Shown here piece after piece: positions 11,272-24,200 of a stretch of DNA of 64,000 nt. Where the stretch lies: positions 1 through 64,000 of the forward strand of contig JAKEKT010000056.1 in NCBI GenBank assembly GCA_021495925.1. The letters are read 5' to 3'. Below the pieces are notes generated by a model. The model saw only the letters and a list, made by a program, of their open reading frames with translations, was not told the origin of the DNA and made no database searches. Source of the DNA: Diplodia intermedia (lineage: Eukaryota; Ascomycota; Dothideomycetes; Botryosphaeriales; Botryosphaeriaceae). How positions within the stretch are numbered: the stretch's first letter is position 1; every line of letters begins with the position of its first letter. The position numbers were made by a program, and so were the translations under genes.

Positions 11272-14200
11272 TCAGCCGTCCAGGATGCCGCTCTCCTTCA
11301 GGTTGCGGAACAGCTCGGGCTCGAGGAACTTGGAGATGGTGACGTCCTCGGACAGGCCCTTGCGGCGGCGCGTCTTGAGCACGAAGTCGCGCGCCGTCGC
11401 CTGCGCCGACGCCGGCTCGAGCGGCCGCAGCTTGATGTCCTTGTCGAGCGGGTCGCCGGGCACGATGGACCAGCGGTCGAAGACGAGCGAGACGGTCGCT
11501 TGGCCCTGGGTGTGGATCTGTGGGCGGGAAACGGTTAGTTTGACTTTGAAACGCTGACAGCGGGTGATTGATGAGGGAAAAAGCTTACCCTGAGGTCCGT
11601 CTCGAAACCGAAGGAGTCGATGACGGGGAGCAGGCCCTTGACCGAGTACAGCGGCGTGCCCGCGATGGGACCGTCCTGGAGGACGTGGCCTCTTCTCCGT
11701 GCAAGCACCGTGTACGTGCTGCTGACGGCGTCGGCGGGTCCGATCATCGAGCATGAGTAAACGGGCTCCATCAGCCTCGGGCTCGCCATCAGGAAACTCG
11801 AGTAACACGCCCGTCTTGCCGTCGGGATGATCTGCCCACCGCCGCGGAAGATGGGTTGAGAATCTAAACTGACGTCCGTGAGGCGGAACTTGGTGTTGCG
11901 GATGGGCTCTTCGCAGAGCGGACCTTCACGCGTCGCCCAGCTGAATCCCTGGCGGATGGTATCGCGCACGCTCCTCAGCACTTTCTGATCCACCTCCGAA
12001 GGGAGCGTGTCGTTTTGAAGGATGTTGGGCCCTTGGTCCTCCGGTCCGAACGCCCAGATGTTGCGGGAGGCGAGCAGATCGTAGCCGTAGTTCTCCTCGA
12101 AGAATTTGCCGACAACGCGCACCGGGTCCTTGATGTTGACCTTGCCTGCCTCGATGTCCTCCGCGATGCCGGAATCCAGAGGTTCCGCGACCATGGTAAG
12201 CTTGTTCTTCTTGTTGGGCGTGAGCGCGTAGCACTTGATGGCCGAAGTCTCGACGACGGTCTCGCAGAAACGAGTCACGGGGTCGGACACCTTGATCTCC
12301 ATTTCCGCGTACAGCCGACGGAGATCGTGGAGAACGCAGTCCATGTACAGCTCTCCGGTGCCGAGGATTACGTGTTCACCCGATTCCTCCACCTTCGTCG
12401 TGATCAGCGGGTAGCTCTTGTTGATTTTCCGCAACCCCTCCAGCATCTTCGGGAGTTCTGAAGGGTTGATAGGCTCCACCGCCACCTTCAGGACGGATTC
12501 GAAAAAGTGCTTGACGGGGCGGAAAATGTATGCATCCTCGTCTTCGGGGAGCTTGGGGGGAACAATGGTGGCCGTTTTCACGATCGAGTTGTCCACGCCA
12601 CCAAGCAACACCCAGTTTCCTGCGGGCACACCGCTGACGGGGGCATTGTACCTCGACTCGGCAATCCAAGCGTCGCTGATGGTCGCCGTCACCATGTCTT
12701 CTTCGTCTTCGATGGTGTACCCCTCTCCAAGAACGCGAACCTGGTCGCCCGGCTTCGCGATACCGCTGAGAACCCGTCCGAAGGAATTGAAACTTCTGGC
12801 GTCGGTCGTGTTGAAAAGTTTCGTGACATGCACAACGAGCGGGCCATCTTGGTCGCATTTCTTCATGGCCTCGGCTGTCTGTGTGTCCGTAGGGCCTGTG
12901 TAGTAACGCTCCAGATAGCGGTTTGCTCCTTCAATGGGCGAGGGAACATGCTGAACAATCATGTCCACAAAACCGGTGGCCGGACCAAAGAACTGCTCAC
13001 AGGCGAGCTTGAGGAGCTGCTTCGCATCAGTCTTGTACTGAGAAGGCTTCAACGTAATTCCCAGCGAAGCCAGCGTCTCCTTGAGATCCTCGGGGCTCTC
13101 GCTAAGCGTGTGGGAGTAAAGCTTGTAGATGGGTTCCAACACCCAGTGGACGAAGGATCTCTTTGCACCCTCTTCCACCGCCTTTCTGGTGAACTTCCGG
13201 CTTCTCGGGTTGAAGAAAATGTCGCCCCACAGACGCTTGGCGAAGTCATCTGGATTAATGCCGGAGCCGGGGTAGCTATCGGCGTACATCTTCGTGAAGG
13301 ATCCGAGGGTAAAGCACCATCCCATAGTGCTGCAGGCGAAGGCCACATTGCCCCTTTCAGGGCTCAACCGGTACTTTGCACCCTGTCCAGGAATGGTGTT
13401 TTCGATGACGGTGTTGACCTCTTCCACGACATGCTTGAGCTTGAAGTAGGCATCTGCCGGAGGCAGCTTCAACTCCAGAATCAAGCGATCCATCTTGTTG
13501 ATGACCAGTGTAAGGGCCATCCCCTCCAGCACGGCATGCTTGATTATTTGCTCGGTGTTCACCTGCACGCCCTCAACCACGTCCACGACCAGCACCACTC
13601 CGTCGGCCAACCTCAGCGATGCGGCAACCTCGTCCACAAAGTTGACATGACCGGGAGTATCCAAGACGTTGACCAAATGCGACTTTCCCTTGGAGCTCTG
13701 CAGTACCAAGCTCATGGGACCAGCCTTGATAGAGACACCGCGTTCGCGTTCCAGCAAGTGGGTATCCGTGTAGCGCAGCTGCTCGTCGCGTCTGCGGCCT
13801 AATCTCTTGTCCAGCCTTTCCTGGATATCATGCGTCTCCAGTACCAAAGTGTCCATGAAGGCAGTCTTCCCGTGGTGCAGATGTCCAGCCAGGGCGACAT
13901 TCCGTACTTGGGCCGGGTAGTTCATGAGATCGGTCATGAAGTCGCGGGCAAAGCGCACGGGCGGGAGGTCGGCTTCCTCGATGTTGAACTTCTTCTGGAC
14001 GACAGGCTCGATGATGGGCTGGGTCAAGGGCTGGGCGTCCTCTTCCTGGACCAGGGTTTCGACATCGGCGCCGTAGACCTGCTGGGCGGTGGGATAGTAC
14101 TGCTTGTCTTCGTGCAGGATGACGGCATTGGACGGGCCCTCGTCGTCGACCTCCATGAGCTGCTGGTCATTGGCGGGCTCATCGTCGTCGGGCTCATCGT

Positions 14201-14369
14201 CGTCGGGCTCGTCGTCGTAGACGTAGGCGTCCGCCGTCGCCGCGCCATGATCGGATTCCTCTTCAGACTCGGCCTCTCCGATAAAGTTGCCAAACCTGCG
14301 GCATCGTCAGCAATGGAACAGAACAGTGCACGGGAGCGCGGTCGCGTACTCGTCGTATAGGTCATCCAT
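11272..14369 (-). CDS. SNU114: U5 snRNP GTPase Snu114 (EFTUD2/Cwf10)
   Basis: EF-2-like GTPase of the U5 snRNP that drives spliceosome activation and disassembly. Three exons: 14350-14369 (20 nt), 11589-14295, 11272-11517; introns of 54 and 71 nt; 990 aa, the family length. The tiny first exon gives MDDLYDE, and splicing restores FGNFIGE, the conserved N-terminus. An acidic N-terminal extension (to about residue 60) precedes the GTPase domain: P-loop GHLHHGKT at 144-151, DTPGH and NKMD motifs. EF-2-like domains II-V follow, ending FRNLKESGILDG. The third exon starts IHTQGQA and carries the VPGDPLDK block of domain IV/V. The gene diverges from ERG10 over 384 bp. Confidence 0.97.
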
Positions 14370-14753
14370 GGTGGGCGACAGGGAGCTCGGCGCGGGGGGT
14401 GGAGGTGGCGGGGGTGCTCAGCAGCTGCGAGCTTTCTTGTGACGGAAGACTTTCGCGAGCTGCTGGTCGACTTTCGCGCGCAGACTTGGCGTGGCGGTGC
14501 GTGGCTGTGGCTGGTGGGCTGCGCGCTAGTGGCTAGTGGCTCGTGGCGCTCGGGGCGCCTCAAAGCGGATGGGGGCGAGGGGTCCGCTCTGGTGCGCGTG
14601 CTCCCAATTGTTGGTGCTCAGGCCCAAGCTCCGGCGCCGGACTCCCCTCGTGCCATTATTTTTACTGACCGCCAGCCCAACTGCTTCCTCCTCCTCACTC
14701 CCCGCGCTCTCTCAATCACCTCTCACTCCTCTCGACCAATCCCAGCCGCCATC
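14370..14753. promoter_or_regulatory. Divergent promoter, SNU114 / ERG10
   Basis: 384 bp between two start codons facing away from each other. A CCAAT motif on the plus strand lies at about 14736, close to the ERG10 ATG, within a pyrimidine-rich leader. Both transcripts must start here. Confidence 0.6.
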
Positions 14754-16106
14754 ATGTCTGGCCTCCCGACCGTCTACATCGTCTCCGCTGCCCGCACCCC
14801 GCTGGGCATGTTCCAAGGGTACGTTGACGGCCCCGCCAATTGCTACCCTCGCGTCGCTGACCTCTTCCAGCTCTCTGGGCAGCCAGACCGCGGTTCAGCT
14901 GGGTTCCCACGCCATCAAGGGTATGCATCTCAGTCTCCCGTACCAATTGCTGCCTTCAACTGACACGTTTGACAGCCTCGATTGAGCGCGCCGGCGTCAA
15001 GCCCGAGGACGTCCAGGAGGTTTTCTTTGGCAATGTCCTCTCCGCCGGGTAAGTCGCCGAACGACACCTCTCCTCTAGGGTATGCGCTGACAGCTACCAG
15101 CCTGGGCCAGAACCCTGCCCGCCAGTGTGCCCTCGGCGCCGGCCTTCCCGAGGCCACCATCGCTACCACCGTCAACAAGGTGTGCGCCTCTGCCCTGAAG
15201 GCCATCATCCTCGGTGCCCAGACCATCATGACCAACAACGCCGAAATCGTTGTCGCTGGTGGCACCGAGTCCATGTCCAACGTCCCCCACTACCTCCCCA
15301 ACCTGCGCACCGGCGCCAAGTTCGGCGACCAGAAGCTCGTTGACGGCATCCTGAAGGACGGTCTCACCGACGTTTACAAGACGGAGCACATGGGTGTCCA
15401 GGCCGAGCAGTGCGCTTCCAAGCACGGCTTCTCCCGCGAGGACCAGGATGACTACTGCATCCGCTCCTACAAGAAGGCCCAGGCCGCCCAGGCGAACGGC
15501 TGGTTCAAGGACGAGATTGCCCCCGTTGAGGTCAGCGGCGGCAGGGGCAAGCCCAATGTCCTCGTCGAGCAGGACGACGAGCCCAAGAACTTCAACGAGT
15601 CCAAGACCAAGTCCCTCAAGCCCGTCTTCATCCCCGGCACCGGTACCGTTACCGCTGCCAACGCCTCCCCGCTGTCGGACGGCGCTTCCGCCGTTGTCCT
15701 CGCCTCCGAGGAGGCTGTCAAGAAGTACAACCTGAAGCCGATTGCTAAGATCAGGGGCTGGGGCGACGCTGCTCACGCTCCCAACGAGTTCACCACCGCT
15801 CCTTCCCTCGCCATGCCCAAGGCTCTCAAGCACGCCGGCCTCGAGATCGGCGCCGTTGACGCTTTCGAGATCAACGAGGCCTTCTCGGTCGTCGCCCTCG
15901 CCAACATGAAGCTGTGCGGCATCTCCGAGGACAAGGTCAACCTCCACGGTGGTGCCGTCGCGCTCGGCCACCCTCTTGGCTGCTCCGGTGCCCGCATCGT
16001 CACCACCCTGATCGGCGTCCTCCGCCAGAAGGGTGGCAAGATTGGTGCTGCCGGCATCTGCAACGGCGGTGGCGGTGCCTCTGCCATCGTCATCGAGACG
16101 GTGTAA
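14754..16106 (+). CDS. ERG10: Acetyl-CoA C-acetyltransferase (cytosolic thiolase)
   Basis: Condenses two acetyl-CoA to acetoacetyl-CoA, the first step of the mevalonate/ergosterol pathway. Four exons: 14754-14818, 14871-14920, 14976-15048, 15101-16106; introns of 52-55 nt cluster at the 5' end; 397 aa. The catalytic residues are all present: Cys91 in NKVCASALKA, His353 in GHPLGCSGAR and Cys383 in CNGGGG. There is no N-terminal targeting extension before the thiolase fold (it starts SGLPTVYIVSAARTP) and no C-terminal SKL-type peroxisome signal (it ends IETV), which points to the cytosolic enzyme and not the mitochondrial or peroxisomal thiolases. Codon use is strongly C-ending, as in highly expressed fungal genes. 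Confidence 0.96.
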
Positions 16107-17115
16107 AAGATGAAAATTTCAAGCATTTCTTATCTCCTTTTTTAATTCCCCTTTGCTAGAAAAAGCACGACTTTATGGATGAGATATACCAGCTTTTTGG
16201 TAGACGACTGGATGGATGCCCTTAGATGAGCATCATTGCCCTTGGGCCGCAGGAGGAACATACTATATACTCCAAATAGCACAATCTACAGCAACAACGC
16301 AGCAAAATGCGGTTGGGCTTACTGCGGAAGATTATTCCTCCCTTCTTAGTGATCACTTGAAAGCAATCCTTCGCTGTGGTATTGCTCGCAAACCTGCGCG
16401 GAAAATTCAGCCTCCACCGGACGCGTTGCCCTTTTAATTACGACCCACTATCAAAGCGGGTTCTCTCATCTTCGACATCGTTTGTAGGAATAATAATGGC
16501 GCCATTATTTTTGATCTTTCCCCCCATGCTGTCAGGATTAGTAATTGCGTCCATCAGGCAGCAACATTTTCTACTTTGTTGCGAGATGGTAAGTCGCCCG
16601 AGCTGAGACATGCATGTTCCGCTCTGGGAGGTCCGAGCTTCGGGGGCCATGTTTCTTCTTTTACCGTTTTTGGTCGTCCGAGCTGAGGCGTTGGTACTAC
16701 CAGCTGATTATTAGTGTTCCGAGGCAAAAACGAGAGATTGGAGACGTGAGCAGTGGTGTAGCCGTGCTTAAGGGCGTTAGATGCTCAGAGACGGGATCGG
16801 TGATTGGCTGGAGAGTGGTTCTTCTTTTGTCTTCGACATCTGGCCGAGCGCCCTCGGAGTGAAGCGGTTGGCTTCTGTTTCTGCATGTCCGTGTGGGAAT
16901 TTCATTGTTGTCAATCTGCAAAAACATTCTATAGAACCGAGAAACCAAAGTTTGTTCAAGTACTATGATAAGCCGTGAAACGCGGATCTAGACTCCAAAC
17001 CTCAGTATGAAATTACGCTTGAACAGTCAGAGAATCCCATGTCCCCCGAACTATTTCATTCCAATTGGTTTCCATCAATTTCGCAAGCTTTCAGCACGAT
17101 CCGTAGCACTCAACA
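16107..17115. other. Convergent intergenic region, ERG10 3' / kinase 3'
   Basis: No gene seen. The motif CCGAGCT recurs three times within 16595-16690, possibly by chance. Relatively AT-rich, as expected for 3' flanks. Confidence 0.5.
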
Positions 17116-20100
17116 CTACTTGGCCCTGGATCTTCGCTCAGAGGCGCGGAATGCCGAATATCGGTCGTCGTCCAGTTCTCTTAAGAATCTGACGGCATCC
17201 TGTGCATGTCGACGAGGACTTCCATACCGGATCGCCTTATCTAAATCTGCACCTCGCTCAAGGAGCACCCGCGCGATCTCCTCATGACGCCCAAAGGCTG
17301 CTCTGTATAGTGGTGTCGGCCCGCGGTCCCGGGTGAGGTCTACGTCCGCACCTCCCTCCACAAGCATCCGGCCGATCTCTGTATACCCCTCCCGCGCAGC
17401 CCTTGAAAGAGCGGTTTTGCCCTTTTTATCTTGAATGTCAAGAGACACGCCGTGATTCATCAAAGCTTTGACGGTCTCTTTATCGTCCAGATGAACGGCT
17501 AGCATGAGAGGGCTCATGTCTTTGGCGTTCTTCATCTCCGCTTCACAGCCTTTCTTAAGAAGAGTCTTGACGATTTCAAATTGACCGTGCTCTATTGCAA
17601 GCATCAAAGCAGACCTCTGAGTTGAGTCTCTCGTGTTGATATCGGCACCTGCATCCAGAAGGGTCTGCACCACTTTGAGCTCGCCGCCCTCGGAGGCTTC
17701 CATGAAGATGTGGTTGATATCGAGTCCTTTCGTCCAAAGTAGCTTGATCGTCGCAACACGACCATTGATTGCGGCGAGGAAGGATGCAGTGCGCCCTTCT
17801 GAATTTGTAGAGTCGACAGGAGCACCTCTTTCCAACAGCAGCTCCACCACCTCTTTTTTTCCATTCTGAGCCGCAAGGTGTAGAGGCGTACATCCACGTG
17901 AGTCCTGCGCATCCACCCGAGCCCCAAGATCCAGTAGTAAGCGAGTCATGCTTGTTTTCCCCCAGGAAGCGGCAATATGAAGTGGCCTTTCGCCGCGCGC
18001 ATTGACAGTTAGCTCCAGATCTGCCCCTTTTTCGACCAGAAACGACGCAAATTCAAGGGCTTCATTTCGGACTGCACAAGAAAGAGGCGTGCTCCCATCT
18101 GCACATTTCATGTTTATAGTTCCAGGGTCTCGAACAACAAATAAGCGCGAAATGGAACCGTAATCTTTCCTAACACTCATTGCGACGCGTAGCGGCGTGT
18201 GATCTGCGCAGTTCAAGGTCTTTGTTGGAGCATGCGGCAAGGCAAGTAGCGTCTGAACAGTGTGTTCTGAGCCGAACTGAGCAGCGTAGTGTAACGGAGT
18301 TCCTTTGGATTTCGCCGTAACGTGATTGACATCCGCGGGGGTTCTTTTGAGGAGCAGTTCGACGACTGATGTGTGATTGACCGCCACAGCAAGGTGGAGA
18401 GGACTCCGACCCTCTTTGTCGTAATGATTCTCAGGGCCTGCGGAATCCAGTATTGCCTCCAAAACTTCTTATTTCCCATCGCGCGCGGCCATACCAGCGG
18501 CAGTCCCTCCGTTAGAGTCGAAAAGGCGTGGATCCGCGCCGGCAGAGATCAAGGGCGCAATCACTTGGGCATGATTGCGTTGGACCGCACGAGTCATTGG
18601 ATAGTATCCTTTGTCGTCACATATGTTCGGATCCGCACCTGCTTGACCTAGCAAGGTCACCATTGTCCCACTTCCGTTGATAGCAGCCTCGTGAATCGGG
18701 GTCACGCCATCATTGTCTTTAGCATTGACGTCCAAACCATCAGCCAGGAGGTGTTTTAAAGTGTCCAGCATTTTACCTCGCACTGCACCATGTAGCACGT
18801 TTCGTCCACTGGTGCTGTCCTTACGGCTTAGGTCAAACTCACGCTTAGCCATCATCTTCAAGACGTTCAATCTTCCCCAAGAAGCCGCATAGTAGAGAGT
18901 GCAACGAGTGGCGCATCCGGCAAATTTATAGGGATCATAAGGGTTTGCTCCGAAGTCGAGAAGCGTTTCTACTGATCGGTACGCGTTGCGCTTGATTGCG
19001 AATGCGAACGGCGCTGTGACATCGGGACAAATGCTTTTGCTGCGGCAGTGCGACAAGAAGTCTTGGACAAGTTCCGAGTGGTTCAGTGATGCAGCAATCT
19101 CAATCGCCTTCAGCTTATCTCCAAGATGATCCACTGTACAGCTCAGATCATCAGTTACTTTGAGAAGGTGCCGGAAGACGTCAAGATTCCCCGTTCGCGC
19201 AGCTTCGCACAAGGCTGGTCCTCTTGTGTGTGGTTCGCGCACATGTATGTTCTTGCTTTCGAGGTATTGCAGAGTCCGTTGCTGGTGGCGTTGCTGGTGG
19301 CATTGCTTGCACGCAAAATCCGTCCCCAGGTCTAAGACAGAGTCGGCCAGTTTTGAAGCGGCTGGGCGTTTGCTTTTCTCCGCATCCATCATACGAAGGG
19401 TCATGTCCAGGATGCTCAGGTGTGCCGTCGAGAGGTTTTCCGTTTTGAGAACATCAACCCAAGAATCAATTGCAGGCTTATTCTCGCCGTATAGAGCAGA
19501 TCCAGTCCCGTTCCCGCCCAGGTACCGGTAAATGCCGTCAACATCGTGTCCTTGGAGCGCAGAAACCAGTTCCAGGAAAACGCAACCAAGGCCGAAAATG
19601 TCCGAGGCCCTGTTTCGATCCTACTTGAGAAGTCAGCACTTTTTGTCTCATATCGGTGTCAATTGTGCCTACATGGTTCTCTAGGACCTCTGGAGGTGCG
19701 TATATCCTTGTATATGCATATGTCACTCTGCCCTCAGTCGCGCTTTGCTCTGTATCCCTCCATTGCTTGGAGGTGCCAAAATCCGACAGGAAAATCTCAT
19801 TGTGGGAGACAAGGACATTACGCGGCTTGATGTCTCTGTGTCTCACCTTCTCCTCATGCAGATAAGTCACCGCAGAAGCGAGACATCCAAAGAATTTCTG
19901 TATCAGGGGATCGCCAATGTGAGTTGGAAGCCAGGAAGAAAGATCGCCTTCTGCAACAGGCAGCATCGTGAAAGCCATCCACTTGGGGTCCGTATAGCTT
20001 CCGATATAGCGGACAAGGTGGTGGTGTTGAAGCTTTTTGAGCAGTTCAAGCTCCGTCTTGAACGAGTTGATTCTGGCCGTATTGTTTCTGTGAAGGAAAC

Positions 20101-20584
20101 ACTTCCTCGCGTAAACCACCCCACTGTACTTGCCTCGCACGGCATCAACCACTGCGGAACCACCGTAACCGAGGTGCCTGGTCGAACTCAAGGGACAGTC
20201 ATCAACCTTCTTAAACTGCACGTGCTTTCGTATCCGTGGTCCTGACTCCTGCATATGTACGGTGGTGACCAGGTGCTGGAAATTAAGAAAGTGCTTGCAG
20301 GCTTCTACATCTCGGAATGCAGGCGGCAGAGTCCAGTCGGTGTAGGGGAGGTGGTCGTCGGAGTAGCCATTAAAGCTATCATGGAACCGTGTCAAGTGGC
20401 TGAGGTGTAGAAAGGCATATGTACGCGGTCTTGTGCTGCCGTCTTCATCGCCGTGTTGCCTCAGGAGTCGCTCAACTTCTGCTACGCTTTCATCCGTAAG
20501 GCGCTCAAAGCTCTCAGGGTCACCGGCCCAGTCGACTGGAACGAGAACCTTGGAGATGGCAGCCTGAAGCTCTGGAGCAGCCAT
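17116..20584 (-). CDS. Protein kinase with ankyrin-repeat tail, interrupted by an in-frame stop
   Basis: Exon 1, 19673-20584, gives 304 codons; intron 19621-19672 (52 nt); the frame then runs to 17116. Residues 1-135 are an unknown helical N-terminus. A Ser/Thr kinase domain follows: glycine loop GYGGSAV (139-145), Lys161, HRDIKPRN (249-256), DFG (268-270), APPE (296-299), and DIFGLGCVFLEL after the intron. From about residue 420 to the end are many ankyrin repeats (TPLHLAA-type, about 33 residues each). A TAA at 18469-18471 interrupts one repeat, so straightforward translation stops at 687 aa instead of 1138. A possible 57-nt in-frame GT-AG intron (18441-18497) contains the stop and could bypass it. 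It may be one gene, two, or a pseudogene. Kinase-ankyrin fusions are common in filamentous fungi; the target is unknown. Confidence 0.7.
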
Positions 20585-21245
20585 GTGAACCACTGCGCAC
20601 TGTGGTTGACGTGCAAAGCAAAGCTGATGGGACCCGAGGTGGTTGTTCTGGCGCCGCAAGGCTGGGCCGGCGGTCCGGTTTGGGGCATGGAAGGACAGAA
20701 CTTCAGTGAGCGGATCCTTGCGTCGCTATGGAGAGCTTTGGGGGCTTGTAGCAGGACTGCAAAGCCGGTCTGGTGGATAGGGCCGCTTGAAGCCTTGGTG
20801 CAGCTGAAGCGGAGGTGGATGTCAGGGTAGGTGTGTACTACGTAAGCATGGAGAACTCAGCCGCAAGGCTGCATCGTGCCGAAGTTCCGTTCGCGATTAG
20901 CCATATGCGAGTTTCCTGCAGCAGCGAAATCAGCAGATCTCGTGATATGCGATAGATACCTAGCACCACGTGGGGGCTAACGAACAAACTCAGGAATTGC
21001 TTAATCTCGCGCCTCCCCACCTCTCAAGCCCAGCCGTAAGAGCTCGCAACTGCAGATCGTCGCATAACATTTTCTTGTCTTCTACTTTTTTGCCTATCTC
21101 GATCCGCATTAACTAAAAGGAAAAACTACAAAGGAAACACAGCCGTCAGCGATCCATCACGTACGCCTTTCAATGGCCTCGTCCTTCCCCTCCCCCCTTG
21201 CCATCATCACCCCATCAATCCGCCGGCCCATCCTTCCCCCAACCC
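20585..21245. other. Intergenic region, kinase promoter and CFT1 3' flank
   Basis: No gene seen. The minus-strand frame of the kinase stays open for 25 codons above the first ATG but contains no further ATG. Confidence 0.5.
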
Positions 21246-24200
21246 TCACAAATACCCCAACCCCGCACCCCCCACGACCTCCAAATCGCTCTTAACAACC
21301 CACTCCTCGACCCCCAACTTCGCCGCGCCCTCGGCCCTCCTCTGACTCCCCAACTCCATCCACCGCGCCAACAACCCGCCGTCGACCACCACACCGCGAC
21401 TGCTTCCAAACGCCTCGCCGCCGCCGCTCTGCTGCTGGTGGTAGTCGGCGGCGCGGTGCGCGCGCGGGTTGAGGCCGGCGGGGTGCTCGAGGGCGCCGAG
21501 CAGGAACGTCTGCAGCGCGCCGAGCCGGCGGTACTGGTGCTCCGACACGGGGGTGAGCAGCGCGAGCGAGCCCGCGAGCGACGTCACGAGGACGTGGTGC
21601 TGGGCGAAGCTGGCGGCTGGGGGTTGTTTGACGGGGTCGTCGGCGTCGTCGACGTCCATGGCGTTGTTGTCGGCGGCGGCGGCGGCGGCGGCGGGGTCGT
21701 AGTCGTCGTCGTCGTCGTTTTCGTTGTTGTTGTTGGCGCCGTTGGCGCCGTTGGGGGATGATGACGAGACGGCGTTGTTGTTCGTGGCGCCGGCGGACGA
21801 GGGGGAGAGGGTCGAGGGGAGCAGCGTCATGGTGGTGGTGAAGTGGCCGGTGTGGAAGGTGGATTTGTGGAGGAGGCGCTGGCCCGACAGCGACTTGGGG
21901 TGCTCCGGGTCGTACTGCAGCACGTGCAGGTTGCAGTCGGCGTCGGCCACCATCAGGTACAGCTGCTTGTCGTGCGGCAGGAACTCGGCCGCCATGACCT
22001 CCATGTGCGCGCGGCTCTTGCCGAAGAGGATCATCTTGTACGGGTCCTCCTGCAGAGAAAGAAGCGTGTCAGCGTCGAGTCGTTTTCTGGTCGGGGCGAA
22101 AGACTGCTTACCGTGTACCCGACGAACCACGCTCCCTTGGCGGCGTCGCCCATGAGCAGCATCCCCGATCCCTTCAGCTCTCGCGCGACGGTCACGTAGC
22201 ACTGCATGTCCATGAAGGCAACGGGCAGCAGCGTGCCGTCCTCCTTCAGCCCTCTCACCATGCACTTCTGGCCCTGCGCCATGAGCAAGAAGCCTTGGCT
22301 GCCGACGTCGGTGATGGCAGTGACCGAGCCCCTGACCTCCTCCTTGGCGATCAGCTTCAGCTTGCGGTTGGTCTCCGGACGGCTGGGCTCGGGCACGACG
22401 TTGATGACCTCGAACACGTATATGCAGCCGCGGGATGGCAGGTCTTCACCGCGGATGAAGCCCGTACCCACCGTCACGAGCTGCTTCCGTTCGTGCGTGT
22501 TCTCCGACACTTCGAGGTTGAGCACCTTGATGGTGAGGACCACCTCGAATGCTTCAAGCTCGTACCTGAAAAAAGGTCAGTTGAGAGCATCTAAACAATA
22601 GATACTGTCCTTACGTGTCAATCACCGTCATGGTCCGCGCATCAAGAACTTTGATCATGCCGTGCTCGACCATTGGCTTAAACGAGATGTCTGAAGAAAG
22701 GTGTCAGCAAAGATCCAAGGCAACGGAGACGCCGGGGGGTATGAAACTCACTCTCTTCAAGCCACTCATGATGATGTTCATCCTCAGGCAAGGTGAATGC
22801 TTCTTTCTCACCCACACCCAGAACGAGGACATCCTTCGGCGGGTGGTAGCACATGGCCTGAATATCCTGTCCCATAGGGACCTTCTTCACCGCCCAGCCG
22901 ACGTCGCCGTAGCGGAACCCCTGCGGGAACTGACAGACGCGCAGATTCCCCTGTTGAGAACGCCAGATTAGCGACAGTCGCAAGCTGGAATTTGGTTCGG
23001 AGCACTCACATCCGTGTCGATGAAGGCGAACCCGCGATCACACTCGGCGGTGTGGAAGCTGCTCAGGTTCTTGACCGACTTCGTTCTCATCTTGATCACC
23101 CTCGGGAGGCTTGACGACTCCTTCAGGATGAAGCTTGGCGACGACCCTGCCATGAAGACGGCGCTGTACCCGCCAACGTTGGAAAGAGGGGTCAGGATAC
23201 ACTCCCTGCCATCTGCAAGCTCTTCGCTCTCCAGAGCAGGTTCTTCACTGAATTCTGGAAGTCGCGGCTGAGATACTTTGAGCCATCTCAAGTTTTCAAT
23301 GAAGGGTTGCTCGGCTTCCTGGGCGGGGAAATGGTATGGTTGGTAGATTACCAAGTCATTTGATGAGGTGCGGACCTGACGATATAAGCAGTTGTTGATT
23401 GTGGGCAGGGGGGATGCATACAATAAGGTATAGGCTTTTCGACGTCGAGTCGCCAAGATCCGTCGCGAGGATTTCACTCAATGTTGCTTTTGCGGACGAT
23501 CGACGAGGGGTGAAGTCCGCTGTCAGCATTGGTGGCAGGAACCCAAGGCTTGCAGCGACGTAGGCCGGCTTGGACAGATCCGGCATCGTGTACACCTGTC
23601 CACAACATCAGTCGGCACTTGGACATGGATGAGAAGGTTACTCTTACATGCAGACCGCCTTCTGCGCTAAGAAGATAGGCCACGGCCTGGTCGCCAGTGG
23701 ACGGTGATTGATGAATGCAACCCGAAAGCCACTTGGTGGTCAGCAAGCCATCTCCCCGTTCCATCTCTTCCATTTCCCCGTTGGCATCCGCCTGCAAGAC
23801 GATGACGCTGGAATCATCGCGCAGCACAAGGATGTAAGGGTCTGCAAAGCTGGCACTGACGATCCTCAGTTCCGAGCCGTTCTCGTCTTCCATCGGAAGG
23901 ATTTGGTCCAGGCCAAGTTCTACACAAACGAAAAATTAGTCATGCTCTGGTAGAATGCACTCCACGGCAATGCACGAATTCGAGGGCAGAGAGAAGGGTA
24001 AGGTGGAAACATTGTATTGATCTAAAAGCACATGATTTGTGGAAGCTGCCGCAGTCCGATCTGTCCTCTTGAGCTTCCACGCAAACGCTCTAGCCACAGT
24101 TCGAGCTGCGGATTGGCCGACAGAGACACCGCAGCTTGGCCGCCGTGCGGGACCGCTGTAGACCAAGGCAGCTTCAAGCCTCATCTTGGCCGTACGGGCA

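Noticed and set aside
12507..13802. 431-codon plus-strand frame
   Set aside because: Exact antisense shadow of SNU114, whose protein is highly conserved.
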